DNA of 64,000 nt from assembly GCA_000432575.1 (NCBI GenBank), contig HF996829.1, positions 62,001-126,000 of the forward strand, written 5' to 3'. Source of the stretch: Clostridium sp. CAG:762. GTDB taxonomy: Bacteria; Bacillota_I; Bacilli_A; RF39; UBA660. The number at the start of each line of letters is the position of its first letter. The stretch's first letter is position 1. Of the stretch, positions 7,948 to 16,422 are shown one piece after another. Below the pieces are notes generated by a model that was not told the origin of the DNA, did no database searches, and was given only the letters and a program-made list of their open reading frames with translations. A program made the translations under genes and the position numbers.

Positions 7948-8295
7948 CTACCTATCTATATAATTATCTTTATCCACCTTAATACTATCATCACTCATAC
8001 TCTTAGGCGTATAATTAATAATATTTTGACTCTTCAAAAACTTATAAATTCCAGGAGCCCCAATAAAACTAAACAAACTAATCCATATACTTATAACTAA
8101 ATCTTTCTCATAAAAACTATATACAAAAGGTATTCCAATTCCAAAAGATAATATTAAATTCAAGAAAAAGATATGCCATTCTTTCTTTATAAAAGGCAAA
8201 CTTTTACATTTTTGAATCGCAGCCATAACAACAGAACTTAAAGTAATAGAAATCATTAAAATATCTAAAAGTTTTTGAGTTACTAAAACATCCAT
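7948..8295 (-). CDS. Small membrane protein resembling phage holins
   Basis: A 115-residue protein with three probable membrane helices (about residues 8-25, 44-62 and 69-86) and a charged C-terminal tail. The pattern of a short N-terminal helix, AAIQKCKSLPF and a late GAPGIYKFL resembles small holin-like or phage-lysis membrane proteins of Firmicutes. This is a resemblance in topology, not a firm family assignment. TAAGGAGG immediately precedes the ATG, and the gene starts 12 bases after the stop codon of the next small membrane gene, so the two are co-translated. No endolysin or other phage gene is adjacent. The amidase at 61.8 kb is an unrelated cellular enzyme. Confidence 0.45.
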   Translation of the reverse strand: MDVLVTQKLLDILMISITLSSVVMAAIQKCKSLPFIKKEWHIFFLNLILSFGIGIPFVYSFYEKDLVISIWISLFSFIGAPGIYKFLKSQNIINYTPKSMSDDSIKVDKDNYIDR

Positions 8296-8307
8296 TATAT
8301 CACCTCC

Positions 8308-8616
8308 TTAGCAATCTTTTTTGATAGGTATCTTATCTATTTCATCTCTTATATCATCTATTATTCCATCACCACCTAATTTTTTATACTCAATATATAA
8401 ATTATTAAGTGTTTCTTTTTCGTTTAAAGAAATACAACCCTTATTCTTGTGTAAGTAGTATTTGTCAACATAGATATTCTTAATGATGGCAACAATAGAT
8501 ACACGATTAACTTCAATTGTACTAATTATTTTTTTAATTCTCTTATAAATAGCAATAATTAAAGTTGTTGTTACTGTAAGTACTATTTCAATTAAATAAT
8601 CAACTAAATATTCCAT
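8308..8616 (-). CDS. Small membrane protein with phage-type C-terminal domain
   Basis: A 102-residue protein. An N-terminal helix (about 8-25) is followed by a basic stretch, and then a C-terminal region reading KGCISLNEKETLNNLYIEYK, L-G-G-D-G and a closing I-D-K-I-P-I. This order (K-G, then E-x-x-x-x-N-x-x-Y-x-x-Y, L-G-G-N/D-G, x-x-L-P) recurs in small phage proteins encoded next to holins. The start at 8616 follows GGAAGTGG; an earlier in-frame ATG has no ribosome-binding site. A seven-base-pair hairpin ends exactly at this site. It forms a pair with the downstream holin-like gene. Confidence 0.5.
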   Translation of the reverse strand: MEYLVDYLIEIVLTVTTTLIIAIYKRIKKIISTIEVNRVSIVAIIKNIYVDKYYLHKNKGCISLNEKETLNNLYIEYKKLGGDGIIDDIRDEIDKIPIKKDC

Positions 8617-8627
8617 ATAACCACTTC

Positions 8628-8646
8628 CTACATAAATTCTATGTAG
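8628..8646 (-). promoter_or_regulatory. Hairpin abutting the ribosome-binding site of the small phage-like gene
   Basis: CTACATA / TATGTAG with a five-base loop. The 3' arm ends in the first G of the GGAAGTGG site, so folding may limit translation. Confidence 0.4.
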
Positions 8647-8698
8647 AAAAAAATTTATTGAATATTTAAATAATACAAAAAAATGCAAATATTTAAAA

Positions 8699-11600
8699 TT
8701 ATTTACATTTTTTTTCTTCCTCTAATTTTTTATAATAATCATATCTATTCTTTGCCCACACCTTCTGTTTTTGAAGTAATTCTTTATTCTCAATAACATT
8801 ATATCTATTTTGACTACCTAAAAATTCCTCATAAAGATTAAAATCAACATTCTTACTATCAAGCGTAAAATTTAAAGTAACAGGATCGTATCTAAAAGTT
8901 AAGAAATATCCACATTTCGTAGCCAAAGAAGCATTTTCTAAATCAGTTCCCATTCCCTTTTTAATACCATGCTCTATACAAGGAGCATATGCAATAATCA
9001 AAGATGGCCCTTTATGATTAATAGCCTCATCAAGTACTTTTAAATATTGTTCCTTATTATAACCAATATTAACACAAGCTACATATACATTGGGATAACA
9101 CATTGCCATTCTTGCTAAATCCTTTTTATAATTAGTCTTACCTGAAGATGCAAAAGATGCAATTGCCCCAAGAGAAGTAGACTTCGATGCCTGCCCACCA
9201 GTATTAGAATAAACCTCTGTATCAAGCACTAAAATATTAATATCATTATCAGTAGATAAAACATGATCTAAACCACCAAAACCAATATCATAAGCAAATC
9301 CATCACCACCAATAACAAAAACAGTCTTAGGAAGTATATAATCTTTATTCTCTTCTAAATATTTATCATAATCAAGATTATCATAAACATACTTACATAT
9401 ATTATAATCATTATAATTATCTAATAAATTTTTAACAAGTTCCTTATTCTTTCTACTAAATTTAGCATTCATAAGATATTCTCTTAAATCATCACGCTTC
9501 TTTTGATAACTTATCTCAATTCCAAGACCATACTCACTATTATCTTCAAAAAGAGAACTAGCCCAAGCCACCGAATATGGTGTTGATGGCGAAGATGCCC
9601 CATAAATTGAAGAACATCCTGTAGCATTAGCAATAACCAAACCATCACCCACATATTGTGTCAAATTCTTAATATAAGGTGTTTCTCCGCATCCTGCACA
9701 CGCTCCAGAAAACTCAAACTTTGGACGATTAAACATTATATTTTTAACATTCTTAACATCATAATTATAATTAATATTTAAATTATTATTAACTAAATTA
9801 TCAAAATCTTCTTGACGACATTTACTCTTATCATAATTAATTAAACATAAAGCCTTATTTCCCATCTTACCAGGACAAGCATTTACACATAAACCACATC
9901 CTGTACAATCTTCATAACTAATAGCAATCTTATAATTTGCATCCATATTACTCTTAGAAAGTACTGCCTTAATAGAATTATCATTACTTTCCGTTAAAAA
10001 TGGCCTAATAACCGCATGAGGACAAACAAAAGCACATTGATTACATTGAATACAATTTTCCTTTTTCCAAAAAGGTACTACCTCCGTAATATTTCTCTTT
10101 TCATACTTCGTACTACCACCTTCATAAATACCTTCCTTATTCTTCAAAAACGCTGAAACTGGCAAATCATCACCTTTTAAATAATTAATAATCTCCTCAT
10201 TATTTTTATAAACAATATCTTTATAACTTAAATCCTTCCATTTCTCTTCCACTTTAATTTCTACTAAATAATCAAGAGCCTTATCCACTATAACATTATT
10301 AATTTCAATTATCTTTTCTCCCTTACTTAAAAACCTATGCTTATTCTGTGCTTTCATAATAGCCTTTACTTTATCTATCTTAATAATATTAATTAGTTTA
10401 AAAATAGCAATCTCCATACAAGTACTAATCTTATTCTTAAGCCCAACCTCATTAACTATCTTATTTGCATCTATTATATAAAATCTAATGTTTTTCGTAG
10501 CTAATAAATACTTAACCTTATCAGGTAAACTAGTAACTATCTCTTTTTCATTTAAATTAGTATTCAACAAAAGAATCCCATTATCACAGACATTATCTAA
10601 AATATCATACTTATACATATAGCTATCCTTAGAAACCACGACTAATTTAGGATTTAAAGGATAATATGGCTTTTGAAACTCCTCATTACCTATTCTCAAA
10701 TAACTCCTAGTAACGCCTCCACTTTTCTTAGAATCATATTGAAAATAACCCTGTACATACTTATTAGTATTATCACCAATAATCTTAAGAACATCTTTTG
10801 ATGTTGAAACCATTCCATCAGACCCATAACCATAAAATAAATACTCATCTAAATCACTAGGTATAACAAAATTTTTATCAAAATTCAAACTTAAATTAGT
10901 TACATCATCATTAATACCAATAGTAAAATTATTATGTATCTTACCTTCCTCAACATAATCAAAAATAGCCTTAATATGAGCAGGAGTAGTATTCTTAGAA
11001 GATAATCCATACCTACCACCATAAATATTAACATTCATATCCTTTAAAGCACTACAAACATCTAAATAAAGTGCCTCCCCATTAGAACCCGCTTCCTTAC
11101 TACGATCTAATACAACAATATTCTTAACACTATTAGGTATTTTACTAAGTAAATGTTTATTACTAAAAGGACGATATAAGTGTACCGAAATAACTCCATA
11201 TTTTTTATTATACTTATCATTCAAATAAGAAACAGTTTCATGTATTGTATCACAAACACTACCCATAGCAATAATTATCGTATCAGGATTATCTGCTCCA
11301 TAATAATTAAACGGTTTATAATTAGTCTTACATATCTTATTAACCTTATCCATATAGTAACATACATCAAGAATTGCATCTTCATAAAATTTATTTCTCA
11401 CTTCCATACATTGAAAATAAGTGTCCTCATTTTGAGCCGTTCCTCTAGTATTAGGCCTTTCTGGATTAATCGCCTTAACCCTAAAATCATTAAGACTCTT
11501 CTTATCAATCAATTCCTTTATTTTATCATTATTTATTAACCTAATCTTATTTATTTCATGACTTGTACGAAACCCATCGAAAAAATGAATAAAAGGCAAA

Positions 11601-12082
11601 CTAGACTTAATCGCCGCTAAATGAGCAACATTAGCTAAATGATAAGCCTCAATGGGATTATTTGAACATAACATACATACCCCAGACATTCTTGTCGCAT
11701 ATATATCTTGATGATCACCAAAAATTGATAAAGCATGTGTCGATATACTGCGTGCCGCAACATGAATAACTAAAGGCAACATTTCTCCAGCTACTTTATA
11801 TAACGAAGGTATCATTAAAAGCAAACCCTGACTAGCCGTAAATGTCGTAGCTAAGGAACCAGCTTGAAGTGCACCATGAACGAGTCCTATTGCCCCAGCC
11901 TCACTTTGCATCTCTACCACTTTAACTTTATTACCAAAAAAATTAACATTATCCTTAGTCATTTTATCAACCAACTCTGCCATAGGAGAAGCAGGAGTTA
12001 TTGGATATATTCCACATATTTCACTAAAGTTATAAGCCACACTAGCAACGGCATTATTCGCATCCATTGTTTTATATTTCAT
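8699..12082 (-). CDS. nifJ: Pyruvate:ferredoxin (flavodoxin) oxidoreductase
   Basis: Converts pyruvate and CoA to acetyl-CoA and CO2 while reducing ferredoxin or flavodoxin; this is the central anaerobic fate of pyruvate. The 1127-residue single-chain enzyme has all domains. The N-terminal pyrimidine-binding domain contains GIYPITPASPMAEL, followed by the transketolase C-like and EKR domains. A two-cluster ferredoxin domain follows (CIQCNQCAFVCP and CTGCGLCVNACPGK, roughly residues 680-760). The TPP domain shows GDGFAYDIGFGGLDHVL and DTEVYSNTGGQASKST. The enzyme is oxygen-sensitive, which suggests an anaerobic life. GGAAGAAGGA lies upstream of the ATG, and a TATAAT box lies within the preceding 40 bases. 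Confidence 0.97.
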   Translation of the reverse strand: MKYKTMDANNAVASVAYNFSEICGIYPITPASPMAELVDKMTKDNVNFFGNKVKVVEMQSEAGAIGLVHGALQAGSLATTFTASQGLLLMIPSLYKVAGEMLPLVIHVAARSISTHALSIFGDHQDIYATRMSGVCMLCSNNPIEAYHLANVAHLAAIKSSLPFIHFFDGFRTSHEINKIRLINNDKIKELIDKKSLNDFRVKAINPERPNTRGTAQNEDTYFQCMEVRNKFYEDAILDVCYYMDKVNKICKTNYKPFNYYGADNPDTIIIAMGSVCDTIHETVSYLNDKYNKKYGVISVHLYRPFSNKHLLSKIPNSVKNIVVLDRSKEAGSNGEALYLDVCSALKDMNVNIYGGRYGLSSKNTTPAHIKAIFDYVEEGKIHNNFTIGINDDVTNLSLNFDKNFVIPSDLDEYLFYGYGSDGMVSTSKDVLKIIGDNTNKYVQGYFQYDSKKSGGVTRSYLRIGNEEFQKPYYPLNPKLVVVSKDSYMYKYDILDNVCDNGILLLNTNLNEKEIVTSLPDKVKYLLATKNIRFYIIDANKIVNEVGLKNKISTCMEIAIFKLINIIKIDKVKAIMKAQNKHRFLSKGEKIIEINNVIVDKALDYLVEIKVEEKWKDLSYKDIVYKNNEEIINYLKGDDLPVSAFLKNKEGIYEGGSTKYEKRNITEVVPFWKKENCIQCNQCAFVCPHAVIRPFLTESNDNSIKAVLSKSNMDANYKIAISYEDCTGCGLCVNACPGKMGNKALCLINYDKSKCRQEDFDNLVNNNLNINYNYDVKNVKNIMFNRPKFEFSGACAGCGETPYIKNLTQYVGDGLVIANATGCSSIYGASSPSTPYSVAWASSLFEDNSEYGLGIEISYQKKRDDLREYLMNAKFSRKNKELVKNLLDNYNDYNICKYVYDNLDYDKYLEENKDYILPKTVFVIGGDGFAYDIGFGGLDHVLSTDNDINILVLDTEVYSNTGGQASKSTSLGAIASFASSGKTNYKKDLARMAMCYPNVYVACVNIGYNKEQYLKVLDEAINHKGPSLIIAYAPCIEHGIKKGMGTDLENASLATKCGYFLTFRYDPVTLNFTLDSKNVDFNLYEEFLGSQNRYNVIENKELLQKQKVWAKNRYDYYKKLEEEKKCK

Positions 12083-12122
12083 ACAATTCCTTCTTCCTAT
12101 TATAATTTTATCACAAAATTAG

Positions 12123-12152
12123 AAAAAAAGATACCAAGTTACAAGATATCTT
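12123..12152 (-). terminator. Terminator of the DUF2229 gene
   Basis: Minus strand AAGATATC / GGTATCTT with a nine-base loop, then seven T. It overlaps the last codons of the gene and separates it from nifJ. Confidence 0.65.
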
Positions 12153-12960
12153 CCTTAATAAAATCAATTATCTTTTCACCCATTTTATCCCCATTAACAA
12201 CCAAATATTTCTTTTTAATTTGATAATCTTTCATAAAACTATCTATCTTATCACAAACCCCTTTATTATCTAAAAATATAATTCCATCAACCGCCTCCTG
12301 ATAATAAAAAATGGCTCCACATAATTTCTTATTATAAATATCATTTTTAACATGCTTAGCATAACTAGCACCAAGTTTTTTGTTTAAAACATTAGCATAT
12401 ATCAAACCAATATCGTTATTAATAATATAATTATAACTTACATCATCTACATATCTATCATAAATACTATCATACATTGAAACTATCAAAATTTTCTTGT
12501 TTTCATTATAAAGCATATTGTTTTGATTATTTAAAACTATCCTCTTAATCTTAACTTCCTTATTTTTAGCCTTAATAAAAGCATAAACTATTCTAAAAAC
12601 ATTCTTACTCACCCTAAAACCCATACAAAAAAAAGAATAAAACTCCAATAATAAATTATCGTAATCTTTATATAAAATCATTGAAATATTAGGTAAAACT
12701 CTCATTATATCTTGATAAAAGCAATTATTTTCTACTAAAACATAATCACATTTATTAAACAAATAAAAAATATGACTCATATAAATCTTATTATTATAAC
12801 TAGTATTAATATTAAATATCGTTGCATTTTCTCGTATTTCGTCATTAGTACTAGGACTCACACATACACTACAACCCAAATACTTAAAAAAATTTCTCCA
12901 TAACTTATTATTTTTATAATATAAATATGCCCTAGGTAGTCCGATTATCTTTTTTCTCAT
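12139..12960 (-). CDS. DUF2229 (acyl-CoA dehydratase activase-related) protein
   Basis: A 273-residue soluble protein. The opening IGLPRAYLYYKNNKLWRNFF, then LGCSVCVSPSTNDEI, is the signature of DUF2229, found in large 2-hydroxyglutaryl-CoA dehydratase activase-related proteins. In those, DUF2229 is one part of a protein of a thousand or more residues that also has ASKHA ATPase domains; here it stands alone. The start at 12960 follows GGAGAG by five bases. The gene lies between a glutamine amidotransferase (37 bases upstream) and nifJ. Its substrate and role are not known. The single-domain form may be a scaffold or Fe-S partner without its own ATPase. Confidence 0.7.
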   Translation of the reverse strand: MRKKIIGLPRAYLYYKNNKLWRNFFKYLGCSVCVSPSTNDEIRENATIFNINTSYNNKIYMSHIFYLFNKCDYVLVENNCFYQDIMRVLPNISMILYKDYDNLLLEFYSFFCMGFRVSKNVFRIVYAFIKAKNKEVKIKRIVLNNQNNMLYNENKKILIVSMYDSIYDRYVDDVSYNYIINNDIGLIYANVLNKKLGASYAKHVKNDIYNKKLCGAIFYYQEAVDGIIFLDNKGVCDKIDSFMKDYQIKKKYLVVNGDKMGEKIIDFIKEDIL

Positions 12961-12997
12961 ATATCTCTCCAATAAAATCTATGTAAAAATATTCATT

Positions 12998-13645
12998 TTA
13001 TTCTAAACTATCTATAAAACTTTGAAATAATCTTCTTTGATAAACATCATCATTTTCTTCTGGGTGCCATTGGCAAGCAAGAAAAAATCTTTTACTATTA
13101 TCCTCAAATCCTTCAATAACATTATCTTCACTTTTGGCATTTACAAAAAGAAAAGAACCCTTTACTTGATAATTATGTCTTGAGCATACCATTATTGTCT
13201 CACTCTTCAAAATACTATATAACTTAGAATTTCTTCTTATTTTTACAGAATGATTAACTTTATAATGATTATTCACTCTTACATAATTACCTCCCTTATA
13301 AAAAGCCATAGATTGCATACCAAGACATATCCCTAACGTAGGAATGTCATTTTTATATAAATAATCTATAATCCTAATATCAAAATCATAAAACTCATCA
13401 CCTCCCTGTAAAATAATACCATTACACATCTTAATTAAATCTAACATCTTATTAAAATCATAATCAGTAATTTTAGGTCCTTCTTCATAACCAAAATCAA
13501 TATAATTATCTTTACACGGTGGAATAATTACCATAACATTAACGTTATATCTTTGAATAACCTCTAATAATTTCTTATTAACAACCATAACAAAATTATT
13601 TTGACTAGTTATATCTGGCCTAGCTACAATACCTATTATTTTCAT
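12998..13645 (-). CDS. Class I glutamine amidotransferase, peptidase C26 (PuuD-like)
   Basis: A 215-residue enzyme of the gamma-glutamyl hydrolase family. The nucleophile Cys is in GICLGMQ, the His-Glu pair in QWHPE, and the C26-specific ILQGGDEFYDFD precedes the elbow. PuuD members release the glutamate of gamma-glutamyl-GABA or similar amides; the real substrate here is unknown. The start at 13645 follows GGGGAT; a longer frame begins with a hydrophobic run overlapping the intergenic region and lacks a ribosome-binding site. It lies 37 bases upstream of the DUF2229 gene, so both probably share a message. It is divergent from the VUT transporter genes. Confidence 0.8.
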   Translation of the reverse strand: MKIIGIVARPDITSQNNFVMVVNKKLLEVIQRYNVNVMVIIPPCKDNYIDFGYEEGPKITDYDFNKMLDLIKMCNGIILQGGDEFYDFDIRIIDYLYKNDIPTLGICLGMQSMAFYKGGNYVRVNNHYKVNHSVKIRRNSKLYSILKSETIMVCSRHNYQVKGSFLFVNAKSEDNVIEGFEDNSKRFFLACQWHPEENDDVYQRRLFQSFIDSLE

Positions 13646-13775
13646 ATAATCCCCAAAATAAAATATGAAAAAAAATAAAAATATATAACACAATTTTCAA
13701 AATAACTCTAAAATCTTAAACCATTAAAACAAAAAATATCAATTTTTTACAAATTTAGTATTCTCTAACTATTAA

Positions 13776-13789
13776 AACTATGTTATAAT
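13776..13789 (+). promoter_or_regulatory. Extended -10 promoter of the VUT-XRE operon
   Basis: TATAAT at 13784-13789 preceded by TGT. The -35 hexamer is poor (TTCTCT). The leader of roughly 20 bases is too short for a preQ1 riboswitch. Confidence 0.5.
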
Positions 13790-13816
13790 AATTACAAAGA
13801 ATAAAGAGGTGCTAAA

Positions 13817-14482
13817 ATGAATGAATTACTTTTTTTAGTTACAATTATAGTGTGCATGACAGGAATAATCGCTTTTTACAAGTACCTTGGTCATGATGGA
13901 CTATATCTTTGGATTATCATTGCAACAATATTTTCATTCATTGCATCATTTAGAACGATGCCCTTATGCAACTTTAATGTTAATGGAGCCTTTCCAATTC
14001 TCAGTTCCATCTATATATGCATTTTTATTCTAATAGAAAAGTACAATAAAAAAGAAACTAAAAAAGTTATCTCAGTTACTATTTTCACGATGCTAATAAC
14101 AATATTTTATTTCTATATATCTTCAGTATATAAACCAAGCATCTATGATAATACTTCCGTTTACCTAACCAAACTATTAGAAAATAATTTCCTTAACTTA
14201 ATACTATTTACAATAATGCTAGGACTAAGTGAATATTTAATAATTATTATATATAAACACATTAAAGAATATTATGATAATCCATTTGTTAAAAATTGTT
14301 TAACCACGATTGTAATAAGCATCATTGATACAGCTATATATTTACCTATTATTTATCTTGGTAACAATAGCATGAATGTAACTTATGTTGTACTTGCTAC
14401 CTATACATTTAAATTAATGACATCAATTCTTTATTTACCTTTTATCTATTATATATTAACATTAAAGAAGGTGAAAAAATGA
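13817..14482 (+). CDS. VUT family transporter (YhhQ/QueT-like), copy 1
   Basis: A 221-residue integral membrane protein with about six helices. The pattern G-x-x-G-L-Y-L-W near residue 30, P-I-L-S-S-I-Y at about 62 and the acidic-basic I-E-K-Y-N-K-K-E-T-K-K that follows match the VUT (DUF165) family, whose YhhQ members import queuosine precursors. The usual Asp in the D-x-x-x-E-x-Y-G motif is not clear here, so the assignment is by overall pattern and by the second, similar gene next door. AGAGGTG precedes the ATG. Four bases overlap the next gene (ATGA). queH elsewhere in the window supports a queuine salvage role. Confidence 0.6.
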   Translation: MNELLFLVTIIVCMTGIIAFYKYLGHDGLYLWIIIATIFSFIASFRTMPLCNFNVNGAFPILSSIYICIFILIEKYNKKETKKVISVTIFTMLITIFYFYISSVYKPSIYDNTSVYLTKLLENNFLNLILFTIMLGLSEYLIIIIYKHIKEYYDNPFVKNCLTTIVISIIDTAIYLPIIYLGNNSMNVTYVVLATYTFKLMTSILYLPFIYYILTLKKVKK

Positions 14483-15141
14483 ATGAATTAATTTTATTAA
14501 TAGAAATTATTGTTACGTTTTTCGCACTTATCATGGCAAATAAATTATATGGTAAAAATGGTCTTTACTTTTGGTTAATAATATCCATAATTGCATCGAC
14601 CATTCTCAGTGTCAAAACTGTCATTATATTCAAATATGAAGTAAGTCTTGGCATTGTTCCATATGTATCTAATTTCATTTGCATGAACATCCTAGTTCAA
14701 AAATATGGAACCGAACAAAATAGAAAAATAGTTATCTGCTCTATTATGTCGCTTATTTTCTCATATTTTCTTATATTAATATTAAATAACTGTAGTATAG
14801 ATTATATTAATTTAGAAAATAACGAAGCATTTATCAATGTTTTTAAACTAGATATTATCAAATGCATAGCCTTTGTAATAGCCTACATCGCTTCCATTTT
14901 AGCGAATATTGAACTATACTATCAAATAAGAAAAACTAAAAATAAAATATGGATTAGTAACCTCATAAGTACTATAATCATACAATTTACAGATACTGTT
15001 TTATATTCAATTATTGCCTACCTTGTTTTTGCCGACATAAAATTTTTTGTCTTTTCTATAATAATTACTACTATCATTAAATACATCGTGGGTATAATTG
15101 GCACAGGAGCAATATATATATGTAAAAAAATAGAAGATTAA
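14479..15141 (+). CDS. VUT family transporter (YhhQ/QueT-like), copy 2
   Basis: A 220-residue paralogue of the preceding gene, with the same opening (MNEL-L), the same Y-G-K-N-G-L-Y-F-W stretch near residue 25, SNFICMNILVQKYGTEQNRK at about 65 and about six membrane helices. It starts inside the end of copy 1 with GAAGGTGA upstream, so the two are translationally coupled and may form a heterodimer or handle related substrates. A regulatory gene follows 13 bases downstream. Precise substrate unknown; other VUT-like vitamin carriers cannot be excluded. Confidence 0.55.
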   Translation: MNELILLIEIIVTFFALIMANKLYGKNGLYFWLIISIIASTILSVKTVIIFKYEVSLGIVPYVSNFICMNILVQKYGTEQNRKIVICSIMSLIFSYFLILILNNCSIDYINLENNEAFINVFKLDIIKCIAFVIAYIASILANIELYYQIRKTKNKIWISNLISTIIIQFTDTVLYSIIAYLVFADIKFFVFSIIITTIIKYIVGIIGTGAIYICKKIED

Positions 15142-15154
15142 GGAGTATAACAAT

Positions 15155-15820
15155 ATGAGAACAAGCAAAGAAGAACTAATATCTAACGAATTAAAACCAA
15201 TAATATGTCAAAAAATAAAAGATGCTAGAATTAAGTTTGGATATTCATTAGAAGATTTAGCAAAAGCACTTAATTATCAAAAAAACAGACAAACATTACA
15301 TAAATATGAAAACGGCACATTAAATATTCCTTATAATATTTTATTTGAAATATGTCGCATTTTTAATATCGAAGATATTGATATCAGTAATATGCCGATT
15401 GACAAAGAAACAAAAAATAAATTCGAGCATAAATTTGTTAAAGATTATGTAAATAGCACTAGAAAAGATAAACACTTAACTCCATATATTGAAAAAATTG
15501 TAGAAACATACAAAAATGCTATTTACGAACCTATTACAAATGCAAGTGATTTAACTATCAAAGTTATAGACGATTCCATGGAACCTGCCTATTTAAAAAA
15601 TGATAAAGTGAACATTGTTAAATTAGATTCCTACAAAAACGGAGACGACATTGTTATAGCCATTAAAAATAACATCTTAGCCGTACGTAGGCTATATAAA
15701 TATCCTAAAGGCATAATTTTACAAGCATTAAATCCCAAATATCAAACAATTAATATAAATATTGTATCAAATGATATGATATTAGGAAAAGTTGTATCCT
15801 TAAAAAGAGAAATAAAATAG
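15155..15820 (+). CDS. XRE-family regulator with S24 (LexA/CI-like) domain, catalytic Lys replaced
   Basis: A 221-residue protein. An N-terminal helix-turn-helix (about residues 17-72; KIKDARIKFGYSLEDLAKAL) joins a C-terminal S24 peptidase-like domain. The nucleophile Ser141 is present in DDSMEPAYLKNDKV. The position that normally holds the catalytic Lys (V-K-R-L in LexA) reads A-V-R-R-L, so Lys is replaced by Arg178. Self-cleavage as in the SOS response is therefore doubtful, and the domain may only dimerise. It is co-transcribed with the two VUT transporters, 13 bases after the second, which suggests it controls them or itself. GGAG precedes the ATG. An IS end lies directly downstream. Confidence 0.82.
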   Translation: MRTSKEELISNELKPIICQKIKDARIKFGYSLEDLAKALNYQKNRQTLHKYENGTLNIPYNILFEICRIFNIEDIDISNMPIDKETKNKFEHKFVKDYVNSTRKDKHLTPYIEKIVETYKNAIYEPITNASDLTIKVIDDSMEPAYLKNDKVNIVKLDSYKNGDDIVIAIKNNILAVRRLYKYPKGIILQALNPKYQTININIVSNDMILGKVVSLKREIK

Positions 15821-15825
15821 TAATT

Positions 15826-15869
15826 ATGAACTGAACCCCAAAAGTTGGACAGTTTATTAATAGTTTCTA
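15826..15869 (+). repeat. 44-bp IS3-type element end (copy A)
   Basis: Starts ATGAACTGAACCCCAAAAGT and is identical over 44 bases to 19555-19598, where the same sequence borders a transposase remnant. The TGAACTGA-CCCC-AAAAGTTGGACA type of end is typical of IS3-family (IS150 group) terminal inverted repeats. Here no transposase follows; the sequence breaks directly into a truncated lectin-fold gene. Confidence 0.8.
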
Positions 15870-16337
15870 TTGGGTATTACCGACATCACAATAAATAGTA
15901 ATGGTTTATATTATACTGGTGGAGGTGCTGGCACTAGTTATAAAACAAATATAGGACAGTCAACAACAGGAAATATAACTGGAGTATATGATATGAGTGG
16001 AGGAGCATATGAATATGTAATGGGAAATTATAATAAAACAGCAGGTAATTCAGGTCTAACAGTAAGTGGAATACCTGCAGAACATATAGATATTTATTCA
16101 GGAACAAGCGTATCAGCAAGCCACCTAGGGGATGCAACAGGAGAGACAGCAGGCTGGTATAGTGATTACGCGGACTTTGTTAATTCTTCTAATCCCTGGT
16201 TCACTCGTGGAGGTAATTTTTATGATACTATGTCGTATGGTGGTATATTTAGTTTTGGATTCCCTATAAATGGTGAATATAGCACTGGAATAAGTAAAGA
16301 AACTCATTCTTTTCGTACAGTCCTCTCAATAAAATAA
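15870..16337 (+). pseudogene. 5'-truncated lectin/FGE-fold surface protein fragment
   Basis: About 155 codons with no normal start; the frame opens at the junction with the IS end. The product matches the C-terminal third of the three large proteins at 37-42 kb in order and spacing: TTGNITGVYDMSGGAYEYVM, HLGDATGETAGWYSDYADF, WFTRGGNF, and the closing F-R-T-V. It lacks the N-terminal anchor, the WIPRY block and the HPAFTFG block. It could be decayed debris left after an IS-mediated rearrangement, or a silent cassette used in recombination with full-length copies. Expression is unlikely, since no ribosome-binding site or promoter precedes it. Confidence 0.85.
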
Positions 16338-16393
16338 GAAAATCTTAATTTTACAATATCTATGAAAATTATTTCATAAAAAGATAAAACCTA

Positions 16394-16402
16394 TGTTATA
16401 AT
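16394..16402 (+). promoter_or_regulatory. Extended -10 promoter of the 141-aa hypothetical gene
   Basis: TGTTATAAT. The nearest -35 candidate (TTCATA) is 18 bases upstream. Confidence 0.45.
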
Positions 16403-16422
16403 AGTATTGAGGTTGATATATT

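Noticed and set aside
7948..8616. Prophage
   Set aside because: Only two small holin-like genes; no integrase, structural or lysis enzyme genes around, and nifJ flanks directly.
13790..13816. preQ1 riboswitch before the VUT transporters
   Set aside because: The leader after the -10 box is about 20 bases, too short for the aptamer.
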